Below, in pieces: positions 51,844 to 63,403 of a stretch of 64,000 nt of DNA. This DNA comes from Phoronis australis (Eukaryota > Phoronida > Phoronidae), in NCBI GenBank assembly GCA_002633005.1, contig NMRA01000202.1, forward strand, positions 293,516-357,515. Direction: 5' to 3'. The position numbers were made by a program, and so were the translations under genes. The notes under the pieces were generated by a model that had not been told where the DNA came from, did no database searches, and worked only from the letters and a program-made list of their open reading frames with translations. Position 1 is the first letter of the stretch. Every line of letters starts with the position of its first letter.

Positions 51844-52432
51844 AACCCGTAAAAGGGTCAATTTTCAAAGTGGGAAACTCACTGACAAAAACTTATCTGT
51901 GATTCAGTCAATTCCATTTGTTTTTATTGAAAGACATTAGAACTGTATTAATTATGTCCAATAGATACATTCATGTGGTGAATTGTTAAACTCTGGGTAT
52001 TCAATTTTAAGGAATTCGTTTAGTTACCTGAGTGCTGTTATGGGTTATATTCTCCAAGCATGTACTCTAGTGTGAGAAAGAATTTCAGAGTTCTCCCCCA
52101 CTGAACCTGCTTTGATTTGGTGATGGTCAGTTACGGAAAACAACAGCAGCCAACTGAAGTTAGATTTGTTTAGTGTTTATGAAAAGTGTAACAGTGGGAA
52201 AGGTATTTATATGGTGAGCATGGTCAGTAATAGTCATTGTTGGAGTGTCAACATGTGGCATTACGTGAGATAGCAAATCAGAACAGTTCCAGCTGCACTG
52301 AGTGAGTAATCTACCTGCTATCAAGAGTGTCTCGATTTTTCCTGGGTATTTCTATAATATTTTTGGAAAGTGAGTGAAAGCTAATCATGGCCTTCAGTTG
52401 TTTCTTCTGGAATCAAACAAGCTCCAGAAGAT

Positions 52433-52548
52433 GGTGATGGTCTGATATAACATGCCCGAATTTTGGGAACCAGTTTTCCCCCACCACTGAAATAACGGGC
52501 ATCGAACTGGTTCTCAGAATAGGGGCACGTTATATCAGGAAGATTGTA
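52433..52548. mobile_element. Palindromic MITE family A, copy 4
   Basis: The best-preserved palindrome of the four. CTGATATAACATGCCCGAAT at the left mirrors GGGGCACGTTATATCAGG at the right. The inner arms are GGGAACCAGTTTTC and GAACTGGTTCTCAG. It lies in the probable 3' UTR, about 50 bases before the poly(A) signal. Confidence 0.85.
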
Positions 52549-52600
52549 AATAACTTTGTTGTTGTTATTTATTCCTTTTAATTGAGTTTTGCTTTAACTG

Positions 52601-52606
52601 AATAAA
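52601..52606 (+). promoter_or_regulatory. Candidate poly(A) signal (distal)
   Basis: AATAAA followed within about 45 bases by a GT/T-rich stretch (TTGGTGTTTTGG). The CpG density rises soon afterwards, which fits a transcript end here. Confidence 0.5.
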
Positions 52607-52650
52607 AATGTTGGGAAATACGTTACATAGTGTTAATGAATTCATTGGTG

Positions 52651-55600
52651 TTTTGGAAGTTTATTACATCTCTACAACATGTCCAGTGTTGTCTTTGCCG
52701 CCACCCAGTTTCGCCCGAAGTTGACACCAGTTTACTCTCCTCTATCCCAAGATGACACCCGTTTTATCTCTACCTGTGTCTCGCCCCGTCAACAGCAGTT
52801 ACACCCCTAGCCCGACAACAGTTTTCTGCCCTCCCCCTGTCTTCCGTCGCTTTAGCTGTCTGTTGAAACGTGAAGTTATAGTTGACTAGTAATCGGGGAT
52901 GCACAACCAATTGTGCTTTACTAAACTTTTGCTTCCGTGGTCCTGAAGTCAAATTCTCTATTGCCAGTAATCTATCCCCCTGATGGCTCCAGTTTCGCAC
53001 CCCCTCGCCGTAGGGACTAAGTTCATGGGGGGAGGCAGCCACCAGAAACTTGGTTGTGCCACGTTTCAACAAAGTTTCGCTTGAGGGGTCACTTTTAGAC
53101 CTGAACGCGGTTAGTTAATGATTTTGACCTTCACGAATCACTTTCTCTTTCCAAAGGATAAACTAACAAAACCGTTCTTTACTAGGGATGTGAGAGCAAC
53201 GTAAGAAACCCATACTGCGGGATGCGAAATCCGTAGAAATACGAGGAGAAACGGAATGTAAGGATAGATGGAATCTGTCGGAAACTAGTTTTGCCTATTT
53301 CTGAGAGTGAAAATGAGGCCTAACATCGAATGGTCCAGTTTGAGGACGTTTCACTTTCGCTTTGAAAGCCGTTTTTCGGGGTCCTTGGGCTCCCTAAGGG
53401 CTTGTTTCAGTATCTGTTATTGAAAAACCACACCAGCACCCTTGATGGATAAAGGACTAGATCACGAGAGACGGGTCATCCACCGGCGGTAGCACTCGCC
53501 AAAAAATTACAATTTATTCGTGTTAACGTGAATTCTGGTTCGTTCCAGTTGCGGTTGTAGGCTGTCACGGTTTACGAGTTCGACCTGCAGTCTAAAAATC
53601 GACGAAAACCACTTCACGGCCTATGGTCGACGCGAGCCTACACTATATTCTGAAAGTCATTTTCAGAAAATTCCTCAAAAACACTTTTTCATTAGATTTT
53701 TAAAAATGTTTGGAAACCGGTACTTGAAGTCGCAGCAGATTCCTCGGAGGTAGGAAGGGAGATGAAGAAAGAGAGAAAGGGAGGGAGAGAAGGAGGAAGA
53801 GAGAGCTAGAGAGAGGGGGGTTGAGGGTGGGAGGGAGGGAGAGCGAGAGAGCAAATTCGGTCGCGCATATTTTTCCCTGGTGCCACCCTAGTGAGGTCTG
53901 GCGCCCTAGCAGATATTAACCGAAGCCCCACCTAGTGTTTGTTGGGCCCCGGTATTTTTAAATCACGGCTCTCGGGGGGAGAGTGAACAGCGTCAGCTCA
54001 TGAAGAGTAGGCCAAAGTAACCGAGGCTCTCGGTCTTGGTCAATGTTACATCAATGATTTGTAAAAATAGATTCGACGAATGCAGATATCAAAACATTCG
54101 CCCTGTATCCATGTGAATTATAAACTTTCACTCTCACCTGAGTGCTCAAAACCATAGCAACCGACGTGAACAAATGTCCGTTCGACTGCACTCACGCTAT
54201 AGCTCGTGCGCTCATGCTACTGTAAGTCTCGTGCTCTTGCGCCGATTTGTTGTATTTCGGGACACGCTTGTGTAATAGGGAAATGAAAGGACGCTATTGC
54301 GTGCGTTTGGGTGGACTAGGACTGGGATGCCAACGAGATTTCACGGGACTGACCGCGAGTCGGAGTTTCCGATTCTCTGCTCGACGAGTTTTGATCTAGT
54401 GATGTAGTTATCACGTCAAGCCTTATTTCATTGCTTCATTTTCATTTTGTCATTTTTCTACATAATGGAAAACCAAGCGAGTCTCTTGAGTAACAGGTTC
54501 CAGACAACCAGCGATTTCTAGGCAAAATAAATCAACAATACCCGTCAAGTACACTGCCGTTCTTTATAAACACCACCCAGAGGGTCATTTATATTGACAA
54601 GGTGCCCGCAGGCGGGTACCAAAAATTGCGGGTAGGCGGGCTTTTTCAGCACGTTTTGCGGGACCCGCGCGGGGTCTAATAGGTCCCTAAATTTCCATTT
54701 CGTCCCCAAAAAAGGCCCACTGCATTGGCCTCATACCCGCAAAAGGCGCACTGTCCGTCTTCCTACCCACCATATTCGTCATTATTGATTCTTGTTCAGA
54801 CAAACAACGACCATAAGAATTCCGGAAATATGTGAGAATCGACCAACTGCCGGAAAACTACTCGGAAGTGGTCGAAGTTAAATCAAGTTACGCAACGTGG
54901 AAATTTCCGTTGCGATCCTTTGGCTTGGGAGGTCGAAATGTGAGCACCTCTAATATATGTTGTGTGCTTTTGAAAATGTCGGTCTCGGCAGATATAGGGA
55001 TGCAGCAGAAAAAAAAACTGCTCCGCAAAAGGGAATGTGGCAGAAATATCTACCTTGCAAAAGGGGGTGGGAATTAGCAGACCTGGCACCCTCAATAGGG
55101 GCTGCGGGCACCTTTCAGTTCAATGAGTTCGCTTTCGACAACGTACTTGTTAGGAGTTTTTCAAGGCTGATATATTGTGTACTTTAAAGCCATATATATT
55201 TGTTATTTTTTGCCCCAGGTGAACGATTTTGGTATTGTATTAGAGCTGGTGCTTGATCATGTGAATATATGTAAGGAAAATTTCTAAACTCGAAATTATT
55301 GTAAAATCTACCACGGCTACCAGCTAGGCAACGACCGGCTCACCCAATCAAAAGTTGATGATTATCCGTTTGACGTTGTTTAGAGTCATTAGTTCGAAAA
55401 ATATTTCTGAATTTTTAGAAGTTTTTGATGATAACAGTTCTTAACTTACTTTGCCTTTACTAAACAAAAATTCCACTCCAAGCTATCGACTGCAACAACT
55501 CCCACCACGACCGGCGCAACTTCAGCTGCGTGTAACTGAATTTGTCATTCCAGTCCTTAGAGTTCTGTGATTGCACCTACTGTCTGTGTTCGGACAAGAT

Positions 55601-57392
55601 GGTCAGCTTTCTTAAGCGTTTGGAGACATCCCACTTATATTCGCCTGTGCCGGGGCTGCTTGCACAATTACTCACACGTGACATCGTGAGTGCAGTTGAA
55701 GGGTCATTGGAGTAGGAGAGGCCGTCTGCTTGCATGGTGAATTTCAGAATGTAAACCTCCCCTGATTACTTAGTAGGTTGATGCAGTTTTGTGTGTTTGG
55801 GTGCAGACGTCAACCTGGATTTTGGCGCTAGCTTGCCGTGTCATTAACTATAAGCTACGGAAACAAAGATTCGGTCGTACGAACGATTGGCTCCTACGAA
55901 ACCCCGAGGTCCTACGAATTCCCGAGAGTTTGGAGATATTCGTAGGGAAGGTAAAATATGTGTCTTATTGTCTTTTGGTGAAGTTCTTGCATTTTTTGCC
56001 ACCCGTTCAACTCACGAGAGTTATTTTGAGTAAAGGAGGTGCTATTACGTCGTACGATAGCGCGTTCTTTACAGAGTGCTTTGGGGGCATTTTGGACGTT
56101 CTCTTAGCCATCTTGTCTTGGGAGTTTTTAGGTCGTTAGTGCGGCACTTCACTGCGCAACGCGTGGAACTCTCAAGTCGTTCGTAGAAAGAATTTACGGC
56201 GCATCTTTTGTTTGGTATATAAATGCCTTTTCTCGAAAAGGGATGCGCGATAGATGAACGTACAAAAAGACCAAGCCAATATTGGCAGCCAGTTTTTCGC
56301 CTACAAGTGCCACCCTTTCTCGGACTGTGAGCAAACAAAAGCACAGAAACGCAGTGGAGAGCGCGCGTGTGACGTGCTGATTTTCGAGCCGTTAACTGGC
56401 CGCAGAAATTCTTTGTCATGTCGTGACAAACTTTGCCGACCCTTACTGTTTTTCAACGATTTGACGAACGCCAAAAACCAAGCTGCCTGAAATCGTACGT
56501 CCGCTTTTGACCTAGGCTTTAAGAATGGTCGACGACTTCTGCTTTATCGTAAGATTGTCATAAGAAGCCTGTGTGAACTGGTGAAAATCGTTCGCGGGGT
56601 GTTCGCAATCGTTCGTGATGGAAGTTGTTGCCGAGCATTTGCTGAAGCATTTGGCGCAAGCCACAGGACATCACAAGGTTTCGTTTAGAAAGCCTGCGAC
56701 TACTTTTATGTGTACCAGGGGATTGCGTCGACCGAAAGTATCCTTTTGAGAGCAAAATTTGCCGCATTGATATGAAACAAGATATGTGTACTTGTTAAAC
56801 GTAATGGAAACCACTGAAGAAGTTGTTTATTCTTGGAAACACGTTTTGTGCATTAGACGGTCTTGATGTAGACTTAATATGCGAGCAGCTGTTAACAGTG
56901 GCGCTTCTATGACATTTTTAGTGTGGTTGATTGCATCAAAAGAACAATTACACTATCGTGAAGTTAAAATACATTTAGTTAGTGACGAACTTGTCTCGAT
57001 GATAACTTCTTCAGTGAAACTTTTGTGTGTACGTAGGTCACACAAAATAATTGGGGCTATCTGTGTCAGTGCTGCGACAGCGATTTGCGAATAGTTTGAT
57101 TTGCCCTCAAACATCGGAAATACCGGTTATCAAAATCTCTCAAATCAGTTTCCACGCCTTTGAGAATCTGTTAGTTGATGGTAAATAAAAATCTAAGAAA
57201 TATTTCTCTCATTCATAGACTATGAAAATTAGTGTACAATCTATAAATCCACACTAACTCTGAAGAAAACTGTAGACATTTAAAATTGCAAAAATCATGG
57301 GAAGTCGAAATGCCGGAAATGGATGATCAATATTTGTCGCGACTAGTAGTCCAAGTCACATCAAGTACTGAACTCGGACATTTGGCACACAA
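52651..57392. other. CpG-rich intergenic stretch, no gene recognised
   Basis: CpG dinucleotides are several times denser than in the gene. Short open frames (for example 52770-53072 minus, 54832-55077 plus, 55789-56139 plus, 56069-56419 minus) have no family resemblance, and I do not call them. The stretch could hold a promoter or regulatory region of a neighbour outside the window. No direct evidence. Confidence 0.5.
53746..53851 (+). repeat. Polypurine (GA-rich) tract
   Basis: About 100 bases made almost only of G and A (GAGAGAAAGGGAGGGAGAGA and similar), with few pyrimidine breaks. Such tracts can form triplex DNA and are often length-variable. Confidence 0.9.
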
Positions 57393-58303
57393 AAATACGT
57401 TTAAAAAGTTGACAAGGGTAGTGATGAAAAATAAAGTTATCACTTTATACAATAATTCTTGTTGCTGCGCCGAACAGAAGGACCGACTAAAACGGTGGAG
57501 GTGATGTTTATTTTTTAGATATTTGAGTAAATGCTGAGATTTGTCGACAAGGACCTTCGTTTTATGCGTCCAGGGAATTTTATCCCTATATACAAGACGA
57601 CGCCCTTACTTATATTTTCACCGCCCTCGTCTTTCTGCCCTCCTCGTTCTGTTCCCTTTTTCAAAATTAGTTTTTCTTGCACGTCACGTACAGCGGTTTC
57701 AATTGTCGTTTTGCGTGATCCCTAGATTACTAAATTCACGTAAGACCAGACTCCTCATATTTTCACCATCTGCATTGTGTGCACATTTCGGAAAATAGAG
57801 TTTACCAAGTCTGCCCCCCGTTTTATGAAAGTTTCAGGTTTGATAGTTGGAAAGACGTTAACTACATTGTTGAACAAACGCAACGTGACATGTGATGGAA
57901 TGACAGCAATGTTATTTCGGTCTAAGTTAAGAGTGAAATAGTTTCATGAAACGGAGCCAGATTTCGTTTTGCGGTATTCAGACTGGCAGATCTAGAAAGT
58001 TGTAGGGGGGGCAACCACAATTTTTGATGATGAAACCCCTAAACACGGCACGACGATGGCGTCATTTTTTGGTCGTGTCCTTTGATGCGACATGTCGCAA
58101 CTGCGTCCATATTTAGCCAAAATCTTAAGTTTGGGTATTATATCGTTAGGTTAATAATAAACCTACGACAGGATTATATCTTTGACGCCGACGGCAAGGA
58201 ATCAAGGTGAAATGTCTGTGGGAAACTACCACACAGTGCGATATATTGTGATGAACATGCATGGTCAAGGAAAAAAGAAGTGGAAAAGAAAACGGGGTGG
58301 CTG
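57393..58303. repeat. 911-bp direct duplication, unit 1
   Basis: Nearly identical to 58305-59215; I see about a dozen mismatches by eye. It ends exactly at the N at 58304. No coding content recognised. Probably the end of one contig. Confidence 0.95.
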
Positions 58304-58304
58304 N

Positions 58305-59215
58305 AAATACGTTTAAAAAGTTGACCAGGGTAGTGATGAAAAATAAAGTTATCACTTTATACAATAATTCTTGTTGCTGCGCCGAACAGAAGGACCGACT
58401 AAAACGGCGGAGGTGATGTTTATTTTTTAGATATTTGAGTAAATGCTGAGACTTGTCGACAAGGACCTTCGTTTTATGCGTCCAGGGAATTTTATCCCTA
58501 TATACAAGACGACGCCCTTACTTATATTTTCACCGCCCTCGTCTTTCTGTCCTCCTCGTTCTGTTCCTTTTTTCAAAATTAGTTTTTCATGCACGTCACG
58601 TATAGCGGTTTCAATTGTCGATTTGCGTGATCCCTAGATTACTAAATTCACGTAAGACCAGACTCCTCATATTTTCACCATCTTCATTGTGTGCACATTT
58701 CGGAAAATAGAGTTTACCGAGTCTGCCATCCGTTTTATGAAAGTTTCAGGTTTGATAGTTGGAAAGACGTTAACTACATTGTTGAACAAGCGCAACGTGA
58801 CATGTGATGGAATGACAGCAATGTTATTTCGGTCTAAGTTAAGAGTGAAATAGTTTCATGAAACGGAGCCAGATTTCGTTTTGCGGTATTCAGACTGGCA
58901 GATCTAGAAAGTTGTAGGGGGGGCAACCACAATTTTTGATGATGAAACCCCTAAACACGGCACGACGATGGCGTCATTTTTTGGTCGTGTCCTTTGATGC
59001 GACATGTCGCAACTGCGTCCATATTTAGCCAAAATCTTAAGTTTGGGTATTATATCGTTAGGTTAATAATAAACCTACGACAGGATTATATCTTTGACGC
59101 CGACGGCAAGGAATCAAGGTGAAATGTCTGTGGGAAACTACCACACAGTGCGATATATTGTGATGAACATGCATGGTCAAGGAAAAAAGAAGTGGAAAAG
59201 AAAACGGGGTGGCTG
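58305..59215. repeat. 911-bp direct duplication, unit 2
   Basis: Second copy, starting right after the N. The flanks outside the two units do not match each other. Probably the beginning of the next contig overlapping the previous one. Confidence 0.95.
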
Positions 59216-59305
59216 AGCTCCAAACGAATCTCTTTAATGTTCAACAATGTGAATGCGAAAGACGAAGAACTATTCAGAGTCAAGTCTATCGTATATCGTA
59301 GGCCA

Positions 59306-59511
59306 AGTGCAACATAAGTACGATTAATTACTGTAATAATTCCCCTATTTATTCCAGTGATAATTTTTAGCCAGGAAAATACTGTAATATATATTTAATT
59401 TTTATTACTGAAATAAATATTAATTACAGTAATAAATATTTATTACAGTAATTCCTGTCTTCTGATTGGCTAAAGAATTATTACAGTAATAAATGGGACT
59501 TATGTCGCACG
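59306..59511. mobile_element. AT-rich MITE with ACATAAGT ends
   Basis: Starts GTGCAACATAAGT and ends ACTTATGTCGCAC. The inner arms ATTACTGTAATAATTC and GAATTATTACAGTAAT are complementary, with more TTACAGTAAT words in the centre. About 200 bases, non-coding. Confidence 0.8.
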
Positions 59512-60044
59512 TGACCACCGAGAGGATTCAGTCAACGATCACGTGCTAGCGTGGCCAGTCAAGTGATGCAAAGTTAAAACTGGGCTGTGTTCCATAGACC
59601 CAATACACTAACTTTCTCTTGCGACGAAGATATTTTGCCTATAGAACGAAAGCAGTGAATTCTACCACATAAATTATAAATTCTAAATTCAACATTCCAG
59701 CTTCACCGACCAGTCACCTCAGTGGTTGTTATTTTGCCAGCCGGTTACTTTAGTTGGGTCACGTTCTTCCCATAACACGGTGTATGCTTATAAGAAGTAG
59801 AACAGCCGGCAAGCTCTTGTCTTTCAAAAGCTTTTTGATAAAACTTCTGAAAGCAGCACAACACTTAAGTATTGCAGTAGTGTTTTTATTATAGTGACAA
59901 GTACATGTACACTGTTCATTGATTCCAACAACACATAAATTGTACAAACAATCAGCACCCAAAATGAATTGGGCTTATTTATAACCTCAGAATGAGGCTT
60001 AATAACAACTAAGAAATCAAATTAGTTTTATTATTATCATTATG

Positions 60045-60979
60045 GAACGTTCGCATATTACGTCACCACTTGAGGGGGAAGGGGTTTGGAAATATGACGA
60101 TTTAAGACAGAGGGAAGATGGGGGATTAGACTCACGGTGACGTCATTGCGTGGTTTATTAGAATATCTGGAAACTGGCTCACCTTCTAGTGGAATGGACT
60201 AATTCCAAAACCAGAACTCGGTTGCCGTTTCACGTTTCAAAGATTTGATCGTATTACACTAGGCTTACTTTACACTCGTGTACACGTACAAAACACAGCC
60301 CCACTCCATCTCTGCCTATCATTGACAATCGTCATAGTAAAGTAGCGCATTCGGGCATGATCACGACACCCAGGGACAGGCAGGGTCATGTTTTGCTGGG
60401 GATCATGAGATTTAGATTATGAGATTGTTGAGCATGTATGCACTGTTACAACGAAATTAATTTTTTTCATTTATTACATCAAATATGTCAGAATCATTTT
60501 AACTTACTTTCATACCATTTTTCAAGTTGCATTGATTTAAAAATCTCAAGTTTTGCTCTCCACGTTGCCGATTCCGTGGAAACTGGCCACAGGGTAAAAT
60601 ACGACAATAGTGCTGTAATCTAATATTAAAAGGCCGCTGTTATGAAAATATTTTGTTTTTCCCGCCATATCCTCACTCTTCTGGTGGACTAGGTATGTAA
60701 ATATTCATTATTTTTGATTTGATGGTTGAAATGGTGTACTTTATTTCATTATTGAGTACATCAGCGGTAAATGCAACTTACGATTATAAAAAAGAATTAG
60801 TTTGTCATTACAATCATAAATACGGAATTACCGACGAACTGTCGGTTCTTCAAAAAACGAGATGGCTGTGGTGACATGGTTTGAGGCTGGATGGGGGGTT
60901 ACATCATAACGACGCAGTATGACAGAGAGGGGGGGGGGTAACAAGTGCCAATTTGGTATGACGTAATATGTGAATGATC
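60045..60979. mobile_element. 935-bp non-autonomous element with TIRs
   Basis: Ends GAACGTTCGCATATTACGTCA-like (left) and TGACGTAATATGTGAATGATC-like (right) match at 18 of 21 positions as inverted repeats. G-rich patches sit just inside both ends (60073-60087 and 60928-60938). No domain recognised inside. Confidence 0.75.
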
Positions 60980-62880
60980 TTTTATTGTTTATTTTCATTG
61001 TAGAAATATAAGTATATCTACGCTTGTATGTGCACTTAACAAATTTGGCAAGTTGTCCAGGAAAACGTTGAGATAATAATATTAATCCATCTACTCTGCT
61101 ACAGAAAAGTTTGCTACTTGGAGATATACTAATTGTACTCTTTGCTTTACATTCATCAGTTTAGAACACAGGACGAGTTTCGTCAGTCAAAAGGTGTCAC
61201 TAAAATGTAAACATTTCGTGGCTTTCAACCCTGTTTCTTTTTGCCACATTTTACAATTAATTTTTTATTGTTTTTAATTAGGCGAGGTTTCCGCGGAAAA
61301 ATCAGTTATATGAATTTTGACAAACAAATCGGAAAGAGTATCTTTAAAAAATACATTTGTTCTAACAGATGGACAATTGAATACAAAATGCTGCCCAATT
61401 AAACCGAGTTTGAATAACAACATATACATAAAATTTCTTTTACAGAAGTCTATGCATGAGATTCCATGAGCATAGAAAAAGTTTCACCTCTATGCTGAGG
61501 CCGAATGAAGAACGCTCGAAACGTGACTTTACAAGCTGTTCAATTGCAAACTCAAGTGCTCAACACAGACTTGGTTATTACAGATCTAATCTAAACATGT
61601 TTTGAATATTGTTTGCAATGATTTGAAATTGGCCAAACCTGGGACTCTTCACAACTCTCACATGAGATGTCTCAGATCGTTTTGATGGGAGTCACCAAGT
61701 GCTGTCGTTTTAAGGAAAATATCGAGACCACGTAGTTAGAATTAATCGCTCCATCTCATTATTTTCTCGTTTCGGTCTCACCTAGGAAGGAAATGTCCTA
61801 TTAAGTGACATTATGAAACCTCTGTCTGTCAAACAATAGCTTGATTTAGATCATTTACCATTACAAATATCTCGTGTCATTCTTTAGATTTAAGGCGGGC
61901 TCAAACCCGCTTTCCGTCGGAGCAAATCAACACTTAGCGTTATGAAACTGATCTCAAATCGTTCCTTAGTCAACTAAATGTAATTTCTTGGCTTAGAAGG
62001 AACTGGCAGCTCATTAGCCATAAACGTAAGAAACCACTGTCTCCGCAAACTGGCTTGTCACACCGTGTCATTAGTTATTCAACGAGTCAAGGTCTCAAGC
62101 AATTACGAACTGCCAGTTCTTCGTAAAATCAAAAACTCACTTAAGGGACATTATCGAAAGAAAATTGATTGTTTGAGATAAATCTCAGCGTGGAATTTTA
62201 CCTGCAACCCCTGTGGCCGCAATCTAATAACGATTTGGTGACTCAGCTCACCCACTCGGTAAATGGCAAAGTTTAAGCGTATATTGAACAGGTAAGGTCA
62301 CCGGCCTTTATGTCAACGTGCGAGTGTCTGGCAGACAACGGATTCTACTGTTTTATAACTATGGTCAAAGCAATAACTTCAAGATGTCTAAGCCCTCTAA
62401 CAATTACACCAAAATGAGTTTTGCGGGCGTGTTCTTGAGGAATACGAATAACACTAATACGAGATTGTGTCTACAATTAAGGCTCAGTACTAACGGTGCG
62501 GCAAATCGTGCTTTTTCAATTCCATACATGTATACCAGTACCCGGTTGCTAGAAACAGTCTCAACACGGAGTCAACTACGTTCCTTAAATTTTCAGAGCA
62601 TTTGTAGACTTTTGGAGTTCGGTGGACACTGAACACCCCTCACTTGACCATCTGGCAGTGTGGTCTTAGAGAGTTTGAATCCATGATCTTTTGATTATAA
62701 GATTGTAAGGCATCTGCTTTATTTGTTACATACAAAACCACGTTGTCTTTTAGCCATACCAGTTGTATCAATGTACGCGTGGTCCGATTGTGCTGTTGGA
62801 ACAACATCTCGAAGTCCTACAATTACAGTTTGTATTTTTAGAAGTCACAATGGTGCTGAAGTTTAGGAAAGATAAAGGCG
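60980..62880. other. Intergenic, old repeat, no gene
   Basis: No supported gene. Positions about 61950-62150 resemble part of intron 35 (31980-32185). A short hairpin, GCGGGCTCAAACCCGC, lies near 61894. A 104-codon open frame (62318-62632) has no family resemblance. Confidence 0.45.
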
Positions 62881-63403
62881 TTTATGTAGGACCCTAGAAA
62901 AATTTTCAAAACTTTGGAACACAACATCTCAGAAACGGCTGATTGAATTCAAATGGAACATTCAGATACTATGTTTTGCGAACTGTTTTGCAAAAAGCTG
63001 TTAAGAATTGTTTTCAAAGTGTTTCAGATTTGCATAAAAGGAAATAAAAATGGGAATTTTATGATTTTCGTGAAAAAATGAAGTTGCAGAAAACGAAAAC
63101 GAAAAGATATTTTAGAAGACTGTCAATAGCAGCGTTTTTTGAGATATTATCTTGAACATTTACACCAAATAAAACCAGATCATGTTATTGGGGTCATTGG
63201 TTTGCTGTCGGTGACCTTTCTTTTTTGATAAGTTCAACTAAAAAACATAGTTACGTGACTCAATTAATAACAGACCAGTAAAATGTCAACAATCAAATTT
63301 TACTATCTTTCTACATTCGGAAAAAAATATACTTTTGCTGATTTAAAATCTGTAAATATTTGGCTTAATACGCAGAACTAGTATCAACAAGGTCCTACAT
63401 AAC
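62881..63403 (+). mobile_element. DNA element family C, copy 2
   Basis: Starts TTTATGTAGGACC and ends GGTCCTACATAAC. Aligned in opposite orientation with the copy at 41438-41986 over nearly its whole length, with substantial divergence. Non-coding. Confidence 0.75.

Larger units (their letters stand above)
50275..52650 (+). other. VPS13B: Probable VPS13B 3' UTR
   Basis: Non-coding and CpG-poor like the gene body, running from the stop codon to an AATAAA at 52601. The only other AATAAA seen is at 51838. The extent is inferred from the signal and from the CpG step at about 52680. There is a single N at 51363. Confidence 0.5.

Noticed and set aside
52770-53072. 100-codon open frame on the minus strand
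   Set aside because: No recognisable family. It lies in CpG-rich DNA where stop codons are rarer, and no start context or splice partner supports it.
55789-56419. Overlapping open frames of 116 codons on both strands
   Set aside because: Neither shows a domain or compositional sign of coding. Overlap on opposite strands of similar length is typical of chance.
61885-61915. Hairpin GCGGGCTCAAACCCGC as a terminator or microRNA
   Set aside because: The stem is too short for a microRNA precursor, and bacterial-type terminators do not apply in this genome.
62318-62632. 104-codon open frame near the window end
   Set aside because: Low-complexity Asn/Thr/Arg composition and no family resemblance.
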